Shown: positions 1 to 7,733, numbered from the stretch's first letter. The stretch: DNA of 27,989 bases from Clostridia bacterium (GCA_017454075.1 JAFTDQ010000062.1:1-27989), one strand, 5' to 3'. Notes: generated by a model from the sequence alone, not told the origin. Numbers and translations are program-made.

Positions 1-28
1 AATAAAAGAGTTCAGATTTTAAAAACGC

Positions 29-53
29 GCCGCGCGGACCAAATCCGCGCGGC
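29..53. terminator. GC-rich hairpin, probable terminator of an upstream gene
   Basis: A perfect 10-bp inverted repeat (29-38 with 44-53, core CCGCGCGGA) encloses a 5-base loop. It is followed by TTTATCATATTTT on the + strand and preceded by AAAAA, so it could stop transcription from either side. The T-run on the + side is interrupted, so the + direction is not ideal. It separates the ylxM promoter from whatever lies to the left. Confidence 0.6.
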
Positions 54-68
54 TTTATCATATTTTGC

Positions 69-97
69 TTGACAAACCGGCGCGGACGTGGTATAAT
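69..97 (+). promoter_or_regulatory. Consensus sigma-70 promoter of the ylxM-ffh operon
   Basis: TTGACA (69-74) and TATAAT (92-97) are separated by exactly 17 bases, matching the housekeeping sigma consensus at all twelve positions. The expected start of transcription is near 104, giving a leader of about 35 bases before the ylxM start codon. Confidence 0.9.
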
Positions 98-138
98 ATG
101 GCTGTAAACAAAAACGCTTTACAGTTTGGAGACGAAAA

Positions 139-474
139 ATGCCGAAGGATCTGACGGTCTCGCTTCTGCTCGACTTCTACGGCGACGTCCTGCCGGACGG
201 GCAGAGAGAAGCCATGGATATGTTCTTCAACGGGGATCTTTCTCTCTCCGAGATCTCGGAGATAACCGGGCTTACCCGTCAGGGCGCCCGCGAAAGGATC
301 GTCAGGGGAGAAAAGACCGTCCGCGAACTCGAGGAAAAGCTCGGCCTCGCCGCGAGGTTTTCCGAGATAAGAGAGATAACCGCGGAGATCAAGGAAAAGC
401 TCGCTTCCCTTTCAGCGGAGACGGGAATCGACGTCTCTCAGATAATGAAACTTACAGAAAGGCTGCTCGACTGA
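139..474 (+). CDS. ylxM: YlxM/UPF0122 family DNA-binding protein
   Basis: This 111-residue protein matches the YlxM (UPF0122) family: short, helical, with a sigma-like helix-turn-helix around residues 35-60 (LSLSEISEITGLTRQGARER) and a charged C-terminal helix. In Bacillota, ylxM almost always sits directly before ffh, as here (13-base gap), and is thought to modulate the signal recognition particle pathway, although its biochemical role is poorly defined. The start ATG at 139 has GGAGA about 6 bases upstream. It is the first gene after the perfect promoter at 69-97. A longer reading frame in another phase (126-515) is a shadow. Confidence 0.93.
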   Translation: MPKDLTVSLLLDFYGDVLPDGQREAMDMFFNGDLSLSEISEITGLTRQGARERIVRGEKTVRELEEKLGLAARFSEIREITAEIKEKLASLSAETGIDVSQIMKLTERLLD

Positions 475-487
475 GCCGGGAAAAAAG

Positions 488-1834
488 ATGTTCGAAGGTC
501 TTACCGAAAAAATAAACGCCGCGTTCAGAAAATTCCGCAGCAAAGGAAAACTCACCGAATCCGACGTCAAAACTGGTATGCGCGAGATCAAGCTCGCCCT
601 GCTCGAGGCGGACGTCAACTATAAGGTCGTCAAGGATTTCGTCGCAAAGGTGACGGAACGCGCCGTCGGCGCGGAGGTGCTCGAAAGTCTCCTCCCCGCC
701 CAGCAGATCGTAAAGATAGTCAACGAAGAGCTCACTGCCCTCATGGGCGGAACTGGCGAGCGTATAAAGCTCGCGTCGAGACCGCCGACGATAGTCATGA
801 TGGTCGGTCTTCAGGGCTCGGGTAAAACCACACATTGCGGAAAGATCGCCGGGCTGTTCAAGTCACAGGGGCGGCGTCCGCTGCTCGTCGCCTGCGACGT
901 TTACCGCCCCGCGGCCGTCAAACAGCTTCAGGTGGTCGGCACGCAGCTTGAGATCCCCGTCTTTGACATGGGAACGGATCACGACCCAGTAGATATAGCC
1001 AGGGCGGGTATCGAGCACGCCGTGAAATACGGACATGATATCGTCTTCATAGATACCGCCGGGCGTCTTCACATCGACGAAAAGATGATGAAGGAACTGG
1101 AGGCGATCAAAAACGCCGTTCAGCCGCATGAGATCCTTCTCGTCATCGACGCGATGCTCGGTCAGGACGCAGTCAACGTCGCCGAGACCTTCAACGAGAC
1201 CCTCGACGTCACGGGCGTCGTCCTCACAAAGCTCGACGGCGACACGAGAGGCGGCGCGGCGCTGTCCGTCAGACAGGTCACCGGAAAACCCATAAAGTTC
1301 GTCGGCGTCGGAGAAAAGCTCGACGCAATAGAGCAGTTTTATCCCGACAGAATGGCGTCACGCATCCTCGGTATGGGCGATATGCTAACGCTTATCGAAA
1401 AAGCCGAGGCGGCATACGATGAAAAGCAGGCAGAGGAGCTCGAGAAAAAGCTTCGCAAATCCGAGTTTACTCTGGAAGATTATCTCGATCAGCTCAGACA
1501 GGTCAAAAAAATGGGGCCGATCAAGGATATTCTCGCGAGAGTCCCAGGGATCGACAGGAGTCAGCTTGAAAAAGCTAATATTGACGAACGCGCTTTTGAC
1601 CGTATGCAGGCGATAATACTTTCGATGACGCCGAAAGAGCGCCGCAAGCCGAACGTCATCAACCCTTCCCGCAAAAAGCGCATCGCTGCAGGATCGGGGA
1701 CGAGGATAGAGGACGTGAACAGACTCATCAAACAGTACGAACAGACCTGTAAGATGATGAAAGAAATGTCGTCCGGAAAATTCAACCGCCTTATGAAAAA
1801 AGGCAAACTCGGAAACTACAACAAGTTCCGCTGA
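488..1834 (+). CDS. ffh: Signal recognition particle GTPase Ffh
   Basis: This 448-residue protein is Ffh (SRP54), the GTPase that binds signal sequences of nascent membrane and secreted proteins with the 4.5S RNA and docks to FtsY. Visible domains are the N helical bundle (about 1-90), then the G domain with P-loop GLQGSGKTT (107-115), DVYRPAA, DTAGRLHID and TKLDGDTRGG. The methionine-rich M domain follows, with the RNA-binding helix region containing GSGTRIEDVNRLIKQ and a KMMKEM stretch. Length is normal for the family. The ATG at 488 follows CCGGGAAAAAAG, a weak ribosome binding site, suggesting coupling with ylxM. Confidence 0.98.
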   Translation: MFEGLTEKINAAFRKFRSKGKLTESDVKTGMREIKLALLEADVNYKVVKDFVAKVTERAVGAEVLESLLPAQQIVKIVNEELTALMGGTGERIKLASRPPTIVMMVGLQGSGKTTHCGKIAGLFKSQGRRPLLVACDVYRPAAVKQLQVVGTQLEIPVFDMGTDHDPVDIARAGIEHAVKYGHDIVFIDTAGRLHIDEKMMKELEAIKNAVQPHEILLVIDAMLGQDAVNVAETFNETLDVTGVVLTKLDGDTRGGAALSVRQVTGKPIKFVGVGEKLDAIEQFYPDRMASRILGMGDMLTLIEKAEAAYDEKQAEELEKKLRKSEFTLEDYLDQLRQVKKMGPIKDILARVPGIDRSQLEKANIDERAFDRMQAIILSMTPKERRKPNVINPSRKKRIAAGSGTRIEDVNRLIKQYEQTCKMMKEMSSGKFNRLMKKGKLGNYNKFR

Positions 1835-1840
1835 AAACGA

Positions 1841-1862
1841 CACCGCGGGCATACGCCCGGTG
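1841..1862 (+). other. Small stem-loop between ffh and rpsP
   Basis: CGGGC (1846-1850) pairs with GCCCG (1855-1859), extended by CAC/GTG outside a two-base bulge. No T-run follows, so it is not a classical terminator. It may be a processing or stability element in the ffh-rpsP message. Confidence 0.35.
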
Positions 1863-1899
1863 AAATATATTTATAACGGCTCAGACCGTGGAGGAAAAA

Positions 1900-2145
1900 A
1901 TGGCAGTAAAAATCAGACTCAGAAGAATGGGAGCAAAGAAAGCGCCCTTTTACCGCATCGTTGTCGCCGATTCGAGATCGCCCCGTGACGGAAGATTCAT
2001 CGAAGAGATCGGCTACTATGATCCGATGAAGAATCCCGCCGACATCGTGATAAACGGTGAAAAAGCGAACGAATGGATAAAGAACGGCGCCCAGCCCACC
2101 GAGACCGTACGCGCTCTTCTCAAAAAGCAGAACATAATCGGGTGA
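1900..2145 (+). CDS. rpsP: 30S ribosomal protein bS16
   Basis: This 81-residue protein is the small-subunit protein bS16, recognised from its N-terminus [20 protein letters not shown] and the following [22 protein letters not shown]. An in-frame GTG at 1888 would add four residues, but the ATG at 1900 gives the conserved family start and has GGAGG at 1890-1894 at normal spacing. The Shine-Dalgarno sequence would fall inside the longer version, so I chose 1900. It lies in the conserved ffh-rpsP-khpA order. Confidence 0.97.
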   Translation: MAVKIRLRRMGAKKAPFYRIVVADSRSPRDGRFIEEIGYYDPMKNPADIVINGEKANEWIKNGAQPTETVRALLKKQNIIG

Positions 2146-2149
2146 AAAA

Positions 2150-2398
2150 ATGCCTGATCTCGAAAAACTTCTGCTTGACGTTTCCCGTGCGATAGTCGAT
2201 TATCCCGACGAGGTGCGCACCGAGACAGAAGAAGACGGAGACACCGTCGTATTCACTCTTCACGTCGCTCCTTCCGACATGGGAAAGATCATCGGAAAAC
2301 ACGGAAAGAACGCAAAAAGCATCCGTACGCTCATGAAAGCGGCGGGTTCTCTCGACAACGTCAGAACCGAGGTCGAGATCGCCGAAGACGACCGCTGA
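2150..2398 (+). CDS. khpA: KH-domain RNA-binding protein KhpA
   Basis: This 82-residue protein is a single KH domain of the KhpA (YlqC) family, with the nucleic-acid-binding GxxG loop at IIGKHGK (G49-G52). KhpA typically pairs with KhpB/Jag to bind many RNAs and influence cell division and elongation in Gram-positive bacteria. The gene begins 4 bases after rpsP, which is its usual neighbour. Normally rimM and trmD come next; here a phosphatase gene does. Confidence 0.95.
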   Translation: MPDLEKLLLDVSRAIVDYPDEVRTETEEDGDTVVFTLHVAPSDMGKIIGKHGKNAKSIRTLMKAAGSLDNVRTEVEIAEDDR

Positions 2399-2405
2399 AC
2401 CCCGG

Positions 2406-2882
2406 ATGGACGCCCTGATTATCTCGGACACGCACGGTTTTTCCGACAGAGTTGCCGAAATACTGAGACGAGCCTGCGCGATATCACGACCCGACGCCGT
2501 ATTTTTTCTCGGCGACGGGCTTCGTGACGTCAGGGAGGCGGAGAGAATCGGGCTGACCGTTTACTCGGTTTCCGGGAACTGCGATCTTTATTCCGACGCG
2601 CCGGCAGAGCGGGTCGTGTTTTTCGGCGGAAAGCGGCTTCTCCTGCTTCACGGGCACACGCGTGGCGTTAAGCTCGGCACCGACGCTCTGGTCGGCTACG
2701 CATCGTCGATCGGCGCGGACGCCGCGCTTTACGGTCACACTCACGCGCGCGACCTGAGAACGGAAAACGGCGTGACACTTTTCAATCCCGGTTCGGTCGG
2801 TTTTCCCGAGAGGGGCGGTCCGTCCTTCGGTACCCTTTCCGTGAATAACGGGGAGATGCTTTTCTCGTTCGGTGAACTCTGA
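2406..2882 (+). CDS. YfcE/MJ0936-type metallophosphatase
   Basis: This 158-residue protein has the full set of calcineurin-like metallophosphatase motifs of the small YfcE/MJ0936 class: SDTHG (D8, H10), LGDG (D37), GNCD (N58), LHGH (H82) and YGHTHAR (H111, H113). A bound pair of Mn or similar ions would hydrolyse phosphodiesters; the physiological substrate is unknown for most members. No signal peptide is visible, so it should be cytoplasmic. It starts 7 bases after khpA and its stop codon overlaps the start of the next gene (TGATG), so it belongs to the same operon. Confidence 0.92.
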   Translation: MDALIISDTHGFSDRVAEILRRACAISRPDAVFFLGDGLRDVREAERIGLTVYSVSGNCDLYSDAPAERVVFFGGKRLLLLHGHTRGVKLGTDALVGYASSIGADAALYGHTHARDLRTENGVTLFNPGSVGFPERGGPSFGTLSVNNGEMLFSFGEL

Positions 2883-3367
2883 TGTTTTTCAGACCCGAGA
2901 GAAACAGATTTCCGGCGGCCGCCGTGTGCATAATCCTTTTCGCAGCGGCGACAGCTTCTGTCGTAATCCCCCGTCTGACTCCGCTGCCGGAGGCGCCGTT
3001 TCTCGCTGTGCTGGCTCTTTCGCTTTCGGCTGTGTTTATGATCACGGACAGGTATCTGATCTGCGATATATTCTACACAGTCGACGATGGTTATTTCTGC
3101 GCCGCAAGGACGGGAAGAGGGATAATTTTCCGCAGAAGCGCCTCGCTGATCACCGGCGTGCTTACGGCAAAAGAGTGGAAAGACCTTAAAAAAGAATCGA
3201 TTGACGGAGGATTGCGAACGGAAACGGTTTATCTATTCCCCGATATCCTCCCGAAAAAGAGGATGGTCCTCGTTTTCAGATTCGGAAATAACGTCACCGG
3301 CGTTTTTCTTCAGGGAGGAGACGACCTGAGAAAAAGACTGGCGGCGTTTGCCCGGCAGGACGTATAA
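2882..3367 (+). CDS. Hypothetical small membrane protein with soluble C-terminal domain
   Basis: I do not recognise this 161-residue protein. It has two hydrophobic segments (about residues 11-29 and 38-57) with basic residues before the first (RPERNRF), then a C-terminal part of about 100 residues rich in beta-strand-forming residues. The layout (two helices plus a small beta domain) resembles membrane-anchored PH-like proteins, but that is only a guess. The start overlaps the stop of the metallophosphatase gene (TGATG), indicating translational coupling. The tRNA-Leu gene begins three bases after the stop codon. Confidence 0.75.
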   Translation: MFFRPERNRFPAAAVCIILFAAATASVVIPRLTPLPEAPFLAVLALSLSAVFMITDRYLICDIFYTVDDGYFCAARTGRGIIFRRSASLITGVLTAKEWKDLKKESIDGGLRTETVYLFPDILPKKRMVLVFRFGNNVTGVFLQGGDDLRKRLAAFARQDV

Positions 3368-3370
3368 AAA

Positions 3371-3455
3371 GCGGGCGTGGCGAAATTGGCATACGCGCAA
3401 GATTTAGGTTCTTGTGCCGTAAGGCGTGCAGGTTCGACCCCTGTCGCCCGCACCA
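3371..3455 (+). tRNA. tRNA-Leu, anticodon UAG, with encoded CCA
   Basis: The 7-bp acceptor stem GCGGGCG (3371-3377) pairs with CGCCCGC (3445-3451), followed by discriminator A and CCA (3453-3455). The anticodon stem CAAGA/TCTTG (3398-3402, 3410-3414) holds the loop TTTAGGT with anticodon TAG at 3405-3407. The TTCGA-type T loop and a long variable arm mark it as a class II leucine tRNA. No separate promoter is apparent between the preceding stop codon and the tRNA. Confidence 0.97.
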
Positions 3456-3460
3456 AAAAA

Positions 3461-3490
3461 CGTAAAAGGCACCAACCGGTGCCTTTTACG
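3461..3490. terminator. Strong bidirectional intrinsic terminator
   Basis: A perfect 13-bp stem (CGTAAAAGGCACC, 3461-3473, with 3478-3490) has a 4-base loop. TATTTT follows on the + strand, and six T residues follow on the - strand (complement of 3455-3460). It can therefore end both the ffh/tRNA operon and the convergent MATE exporter gene. Confidence 0.9.
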
Positions 3491-3508
3491 TATTTTGTGG
3501 AAGCCTGA

Positions 3509-3540
3509 AACGGTTCGGAATATGATTATGCTGAACCGTT
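3509..3540. other. 8-bp inverted repeat at the 3' end of the MATE gene
   Basis: AACGGTTC (3509-3516) pairs with GAACCGTT (3533-3540) around a 16-base loop, immediately after the end of the exporter gene on the - strand. No clean T-run follows in either direction. It is probably an accessory 3' structure; the hairpin at 3461-3490 looks like the true stop. Confidence 0.4.
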
Positions 3541-3543
3541 CTT

Positions 3544-4923
3544 TCAAACTGCCGGTTTGTTCTGACCGTGTGACTTGATCCACACTCCGAACATTATCGC
3601 GGCGACGGCACAGCATATCGCGTCTGTGACGGGTGTGGCGGCGACAGCGCCGGTCGCCCCGAGCATCGAGTTGAGAATGAACATAAGGGGGATGTCAAGC
3701 AGGCCTTTGCGCAAAATCGCCAGCACAAAAGAACGAACCCCTTTGCCGGTCGCCTGGAAAAACGAAATAACCGTGTAAGCCCATGCCGAGAACGGCGCCC
3801 CCACGCAAAGTACGGTGAGGAAAAGCACCGCGTAATCAAGGGAAGGCCCTTCCGTTTTTATAAACAGACCGCATATACCCCTTCCGAGGAAAATGAAAGC
3901 GCACATGCAGATCAGACAGAACGTCACGGAGATCGCCGCTGTAGTAAACACCACCTTTTTCATTCGCCTGCGGTTTCCGTTCGAATAATTGTATCCGATA
4001 AGGGGCAGGACGCCCTGAGACATTCCCCTGACGGTTGAATGAGCAAGCATATTTATCTTTTTTGCGACACCGAGACCCGCCTGAGCCGCTACGTCCGACA
4101 GCGCCACGATATTCTCAAGCACCGCGTACGATATATTCTCGAAAAGGGTCATTATAAACGCGGGGAGACCCGTCTTGACTATGTCCCTGACAAGCCGCCG
4201 GTCGAGCATTTCCTTCCTGAACTTGTATGAGATGCAGGTCTTTCCCTTCTCTCTCATGATCAGAACGACCGCGACGTAGTAAATAAGCGCAATAACGTTC
4301 GAGAGCACCGTGGCCGCCGCCGCTCCCGCGACTTCGTTTCCCTTCGGAAAAATTACAAACATGAAAAGCGGATCGAGAGCTATATTGAGCAGACCGCCCA
4401 GCATTAGGCCTGCCGACGCGTGAACGGACCTGCCCTCCGATCTCACTATGTGAGCGAGCATGGTGCACACGGCGGTCGGTATGCCGCCGAGCGAAACGGC
4501 GATCCTCAGATACTGACCGGTATAGTCGTGTACCGCCGCCGCCTTGGCGCCCAGAAGATCGGCGTAGAAGCCGGAGGCAAAAAAAGAGACAAGCGAGTAA
4601 GCGAAAGTTACGGCAAGGCAGCCCCAGAACGCAAACCTGGAAGCGTTCTTTGCCTTTGCGTCATCTCCCTTTCCCATTGCGCGGGACATAACTCCCGCGG
4701 CGCCTATACCGAAAAAGTTAGACACGGCGGAGAGCAGCATAAAGGCCGGCATGCTGACCGTAACCGCAGCGAGCATCGGGTCGCTCCCGGTCATTCCCAC
4801 GAAGAACGTATCGGCCATATTGTATATGACAAGCACGATCTGACCGGCCACGGAAGGAAGCGCAAGCTTCAGCACCGCCGGGAGAACCGGCTTATTTTCA
4901 AATAATTCCTTATTTTCCGACAT
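3544..4923 (-). CDS. MATE-family multidrug/cation efflux transporter
   Basis: This 459-residue integral membrane protein has about twelve hydrophobic helices. Its N-terminal sequence is typical of MATE exporters: LPSVAGQIVLVIYNMADTFF, then helix 2 starting near AAVTVSMPAFML. Two homologous six-helix halves are visible, the second beginning near GLPAFIMTLFENISYAV. MATE proteins export drugs or metabolites by Na+ or H+ antiport; the substrate cannot be told here. Between it and the catabolic operon lies a terminator (4955-4988), so it is probably transcribed alone. I see no convincing Shine-Dalgarno sequence directly before the ATG at 4923, although the start fits the family. Confidence 0.95.
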   Translation of the reverse strand: MSENKELFENKPVLPAVLKLALPSVAGQIVLVIYNMADTFFVGMTGSDPMLAAVTVSMPAFMLLSAVSNFFGIGAAGVMSRAMGKGDDAKAKNASRFAFWGCLAVTFAYSLVSFFASGFYADLLGAKAAAVHDYTGQYLRIAVSLGGIPTAVCTMLAHIVRSEGRSVHASAGLMLGGLLNIALDPLFMFVIFPKGNEVAGAAAATVLSNVIALIYYVAVVLIMREKGKTCISYKFRKEMLDRRLVRDIVKTGLPAFIMTLFENISYAVLENIVALSDVAAQAGLGVAKKINMLAHSTVRGMSQGVLPLIGYNYSNGNRRRMKKVVFTTAAISVTFCLICMCAFIFLGRGICGLFIKTEGPSLDYAVLFLTVLCVGAPFSAWAYTVISFFQATGKGVRSFVLAILRKGLLDIPLMFILNSMLGATGAVAATPVTDAICCAVAAIMFGVWIKSHGQNKPAV

Positions 4924-4954
4924 TTTTTATTTTGAGTTACAATCCTGAAAATAC

Positions 4955-4988
4955 TTCACGGCACGGCGGAATACCGACGTGCCGTGAA
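4955..4988 (-). terminator. Intrinsic terminator at the end of the catabolic operon
   Basis: TTCACGGCACG (4955-4965) pairs with CGTGCCGTGAA (4978-4988). An inner CGG/CCG pairing sits around an AATA loop. On the - strand it is followed by GTATTTTC, giving a reasonable U-rich tail. It lies 17 bases after the stop codon of the glycerophosphodiesterase-like gene and separates that operon from the MATE gene. Confidence 0.8.
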
Positions 4989-5005
4989 CATGATATACGG
5001 CTGAA

Positions 5006-5818
5006 TTAATACGCCAAAGAATTTAAATACTGTCTGCAGTGCAGCACCCAGTCAGTCTGAATTATATCGTAGCCCTTTCCGGCGAGCCAGCCCCATCCGG
5101 CATCCGGATCAAGCAGCGAAACGTTATCGTTATGACCGGCGCTGAGCACCGTTTTATAATTGAAAACGATGGAGTTGACCCAGAGTTTCACACCCTTTTT
5201 GTGCATTTTTTCGATAAAAGAGTCCGACGCGAGTTCACTGTCCTCCGTTTTGAAACAGATCTCCGCACCATAGAAATTGATATTCATTTTTTCGACGATC
5301 TCAGAGGCGATATCGTTCTCATAGAAGACCGGCATATACCTGAACCGCGGAGCTATCTCCTCTTCCGCCCTGAGTTCATTCATCCAGTTGTCGCCCCTGA
5401 TGTTGCTTTTGAAAATCACCTGTTCTCCGACGCCGACTCTGTTAACCGCCTTGACAATCTCGGGAAGACAGGTCCAGGACTTGTCGACGTTTATCAGGCA
5501 TCGGTTTTTCAGATGATCGAGAGATTCCTCGAGCGTGTAAAGAGGCCATGGAGATTTGTGTCCGTCCGGGAAAATTCTCCTTAGCGGCGCGATTTCTTCC
5601 GACGTCATTCTGCCGAGCGCGTTCTTTTCGATGCCGAGATGCGCCGGTTCAGTTCCCGGATGGAAAGTATAGACCGTTCCGTCGGCGCACAGCGTCGCAT
5701 CAAGTTCGATTATTTCAGCTCCGTCTTTGAGCGCTATATCAAACGCGTCAAGCGTGTTCCCGAGTATATATCCGCCGCTTACGACTCCCTGGTGTGCGGC
5801 GACCGCAATATGTTTCAT
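5006..5818 (-). CDS. Glycerophosphodiester phosphodiesterase-like protein with altered active site
   Basis: This 270-residue TIM-barrel protein resembles the GDPD family. It has the entry motif H9-Q-G and later GNT, the metal-binding pair E38-x-D40, and ADGTVYTFH ending in H53. In classical GDPD enzymes the last histidine is followed by aspartate (HD); here it is His-Pro-Gly, and HRG/ENT have become HQG/GNT. No signal peptide is visible. A strong GGAGGG lies about 6 bases before the ATG. It is the last gene of the sugar operon, 24 bases after the CE2-like gene. It might cleave a phosphodiester or have been recruited to another reaction such as a glycosidic or lyase-type cleavage; the fold is fairly sure, the function is not. 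Confidence 0.82.
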   Translation of the reverse strand: MKHIAVAAHQGVVSGGYILGNTLDAFDIALKDGAEIIELDATLCADGTVYTFHPGTEPAHLGIEKNALGRMTSEEIAPLRRIFPDGHKSPWPLYTLEESLDHLKNRCLINVDKSWTCLPEIVKAVNRVGVGEQVIFKSNIRGDNWMNELRAEEEIAPRFRYMPVFYENDIASEIVEKMNINFYGAEICFKTEDSELASDSFIEKMHKKGVKLWVNSIVFNYKTVLSAGHNDNVSLLDPDAGWGWLAGKGYDIIQTDWVLHCRQYLNSLAY

Positions 5819-5842
5819 GATGCCCTCCGTAAAAAGGCTTTT

Positions 5843-7063
5843 TTATCCTAAAAGATCCGGGAAAAACAGTTTTATCTGATCCGCAAGCTTAATTGCTTCG
5901 GTTTTGCCTTCATCGGCCGTCGGGTGGTTCATGTAACCGCCTGTGTGACGAAGGTAGTCCGTCACCTTTACGAGCGGAAAATCCTTAACCGCGTCCTTGG
6001 TAGGAGTCAGAAAAACGGTCTGTATTTGTTTATTAACGAGGATAAGAACCGGGACCTCTCCGTAATAACCGTAAAGAACGTTGATAAACTCTTTGAGTTT
6101 CACGCCGTATTCCTTAGGATCTGCGCCGTTGCTTTTGTCGTTCGTTCCGAGATTGTAGACAACGAGATCGGGAATTCTTTCGGGCTTATATTCTGCTGAA
6201 TCAGATCTCCAGAAGCAGTTGAGATGGTAAATGTTGAACATCTGAACCGAAAAATCCTTGTCCGATCCGGCTATGAGGCCGATCCCCGGTCTTGCGATAA
6301 TGCTTACGTCCGCCTTAAGCTTTTCCGCGGCACGGTATGCGTAGGCGAGAGTACCGTCCTCGTACCTTGAACCGCCGTCGCCGTATGAGGACGATCCGAG
6401 ATTTCCGTATCCCGAGGTGAGCGAATCGCCTATAAACTCGATATACAGTCTGTTGTCTTCGGGACGGTCAAGAAGCGTGCCTTTCAGTTTTATGTAGTTT
6501 ATCTGAACAAGACCGGATCTGGGGTCTCCCTGTTTGGCAATCTTGAAAATGTGTTCTCCCGCGTCGAGATCCTCTGCGAGAATTATGTCCTTTTTTCTCC
6601 CCTGAACGCGGACTCCGTTGACTGTCTCTTTTTCGTTTTCGGAATAGCGAACAAATCTGTCGTCCCTTTTTCCGTCGACCCAGACAGTAAAGAACGAGGT
6701 CGCCCCGCCTGTGCCTATTCTTGTCTGATCGCAGCTCACGTTAACCGCAACGGGACCTTTGCAGTCGGCTTTGAACTCAATCCCGCTGCCCGTCCAGTCG
6801 CACGAAATCGCGCCGTTTTCGAGAATATCATATCTCCCTGTTATCTTAATTAGGTTTTTCCCGATAGCTTCTTCAGGAGTGATCGTAACGGTATTATACA
6901 CCTTAGCCACCTCCGTTGTCAATACGTCCGAAACCACATTGGTTCCCCGCCCCTCTGTCGTAACCGTTTCGTCACCCGGAGCTGAACAGGCCGAAAAAGC
7001 CCCGAGGACAGCAATCAGAGCAAGAAAACATGAGACGCACTTTTTTACAAAACGGTAATTCAT
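5843..7063 (-). CDS. CE2-like SGNH carbohydrate esterase, lipoprotein
   Basis: This 406-residue protein has a lipoprotein signal (hydrophobic stretch then FSAC, C26). A beta-sandwich domain follows (about 65-200), then an SGNH hydrolase domain with GDSL (nucleophile S214), LGTND (306-309) and NHP (H380). The jelly-roll-then-SGNH order is that of carbohydrate esterase family 2, which removes acetyl groups from plant polysaccharides. The DxxH aspartate usual in SGNH enzymes is absent (Y377), so a Ser-His dyad is likely, as described for a Clostridium thermocellum CE2 enzyme. The start overlaps the HAD stop codon (ATGA) and has no clear ribosome binding site, so it is probably translationally coupled. 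It would act at the cell surface. Confidence 0.85.
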   Translation of the reverse strand: MNYRFVKKCVSCFLALIAVLGAFSACSAPGDETVTTEGRGTNVVSDVLTTEVAKVYNTVTITPEEAIGKNLIKITGRYDILENGAISCDWTGSGIEFKADCKGPVAVNVSCDQTRIGTGGATSFFTVWVDGKRDDRFVRYSENEKETVNGVRVQGRKKDIILAEDLDAGEHIFKIAKQGDPRSGLVQINYIKLKGTLLDRPEDNRLYIEFIGDSLTSGYGNLGSSSYGDGGSRYEDGTLAYAYRAAEKLKADVSIIARPGIGLIAGSDKDFSVQMFNIYHLNCFWRSDSAEYKPERIPDLVVYNLGTNDKSNGADPKEYGVKLKEFINVLYGYYGEVPVLILVNKQIQTVFLTPTKDAVKDFPLVKVTDYLRHTGGYMNHPTADEGKTEAIKLADQIKLFFPDLLG

Positions 7064-7677
7064 ATTAAAAATTCAGAACCGATCACGGACGAGATTTCCT
7101 TCGAAAGGTAATCCGGTCTTTTCAGAGTTATTACTCCGTATCCGATCTCTGCTGCCGCTTTTGTATTGACCTCCGTATCGTCGACAAAGCAGCATTCTGA
7201 AGGATTTTTATCAAATCTTTCGGCAAAAAGCTCAAAAATAGCATGAGAAGGCTTGAGAAGCTTTTCTTTGAAAGACGCGATCCCACCGTCCATAAGATCG
7301 AAGAACGAGCAGTTTTCCTTCATGTATTCAAACGCCTGCGGGTTTGTGTTTGAAAGATAATACACTCCGAACCCGAGCGACCTGAGCTTTCTCAGTATTT
7401 CGGTATTAAACCTGTATTCTTTGAGTATTCCGTCGGCTCCGTCGAGTAGCTTAGATACGTCCTCACTCTCCAGGGGATATTTTTCAAGCAGCGCGGTTCG
7501 CGTGTCCTCCCTGCTGAAAAGACCCTTGTCGCCGTTTTTCCACTCCGCGCCTTCAAAAACGATCCTGTCAAGTTCTCTTGCGCGTTCTTCGGAACAACCG
7601 AGCGTGCCGATGATATAAGGCATTGTATGCCAGTCCACAAGGACGTTGCCGATATCAAAAACAAAGTTTTTTATCAT
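7060..7677 (-). CDS. HAD-superfamily phosphatase (YihX-like subfamily IA)
   Basis: This 205-residue protein has HAD motif I as FDIGNVLVD (D8), motif II LSNT (S109), a lysine at K142 (LLKPS) and motif IV FVDDTEVN (D166, D167). Glycine replaces the second aspartate of the usual DxD, as in YihX-type sugar phosphatases (FDxGNV). It may dephosphorylate a sugar phosphate made by this operon. I start it at the ATG at 7675-7677, where homologues begin. An upstream in-frame ATG at 7735-7737 overlaps the preceding stop (ATGA) and would add 20 residues encoded by a hairpin, which I judge non-coding. Its stop overlaps the start of the CE2-like gene. Confidence 0.88.
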   Translation of the reverse strand: MIKNFVFDIGNVLVDWHTMPYIIGTLGCSEERARELDRIVFEGAEWKNGDKGLFSREDTRTALLEKYPLESEDVSKLLDGADGILKEYRFNTEILRKLRSLGFGVYYLSNTNPQAFEYMKENCSFFDLMDGGIASFKEKLLKPSHAIFELFAERFDKNPSECCFVDDTEVNTKAAAEIGYGVITLKRPDYLSKEISSVIGSEFLI

Positions 7678-7694
7678 TGATAAATCCCGATTAA

Positions 7695-7727
7695 TTCCCC
7701 GTCCGACGCCCTGCGCCGGACGGGGAA
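7695..7727. other. Intercistronic hairpin between the GatZ-like and HAD genes
   Basis: TTCCCCGTCCG (7695-7705) pairs perfectly with CGGACGGGGAA (7717-7727), with a CGC/GCG pairing inside the loop. On the + strand it is followed by GTTTTTTC and would look like a terminator, but no + strand gene ends here. On the - strand it follows AAAAAAC and is followed by AATTAAT. In the message of this operon it is most likely a partial terminator or an RNA-stability or processing structure that lowers expression of the distal genes. Confidence 0.55.
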
Positions 7728-7733
7728 GTTTTT

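Noticed and set aside
1888..1899. GTG start giving bS16 four extra residues
   Set aside because: It overlaps the Shine-Dalgarno sequence used by the ATG at 1900, and homologues begin with MAVKIR.
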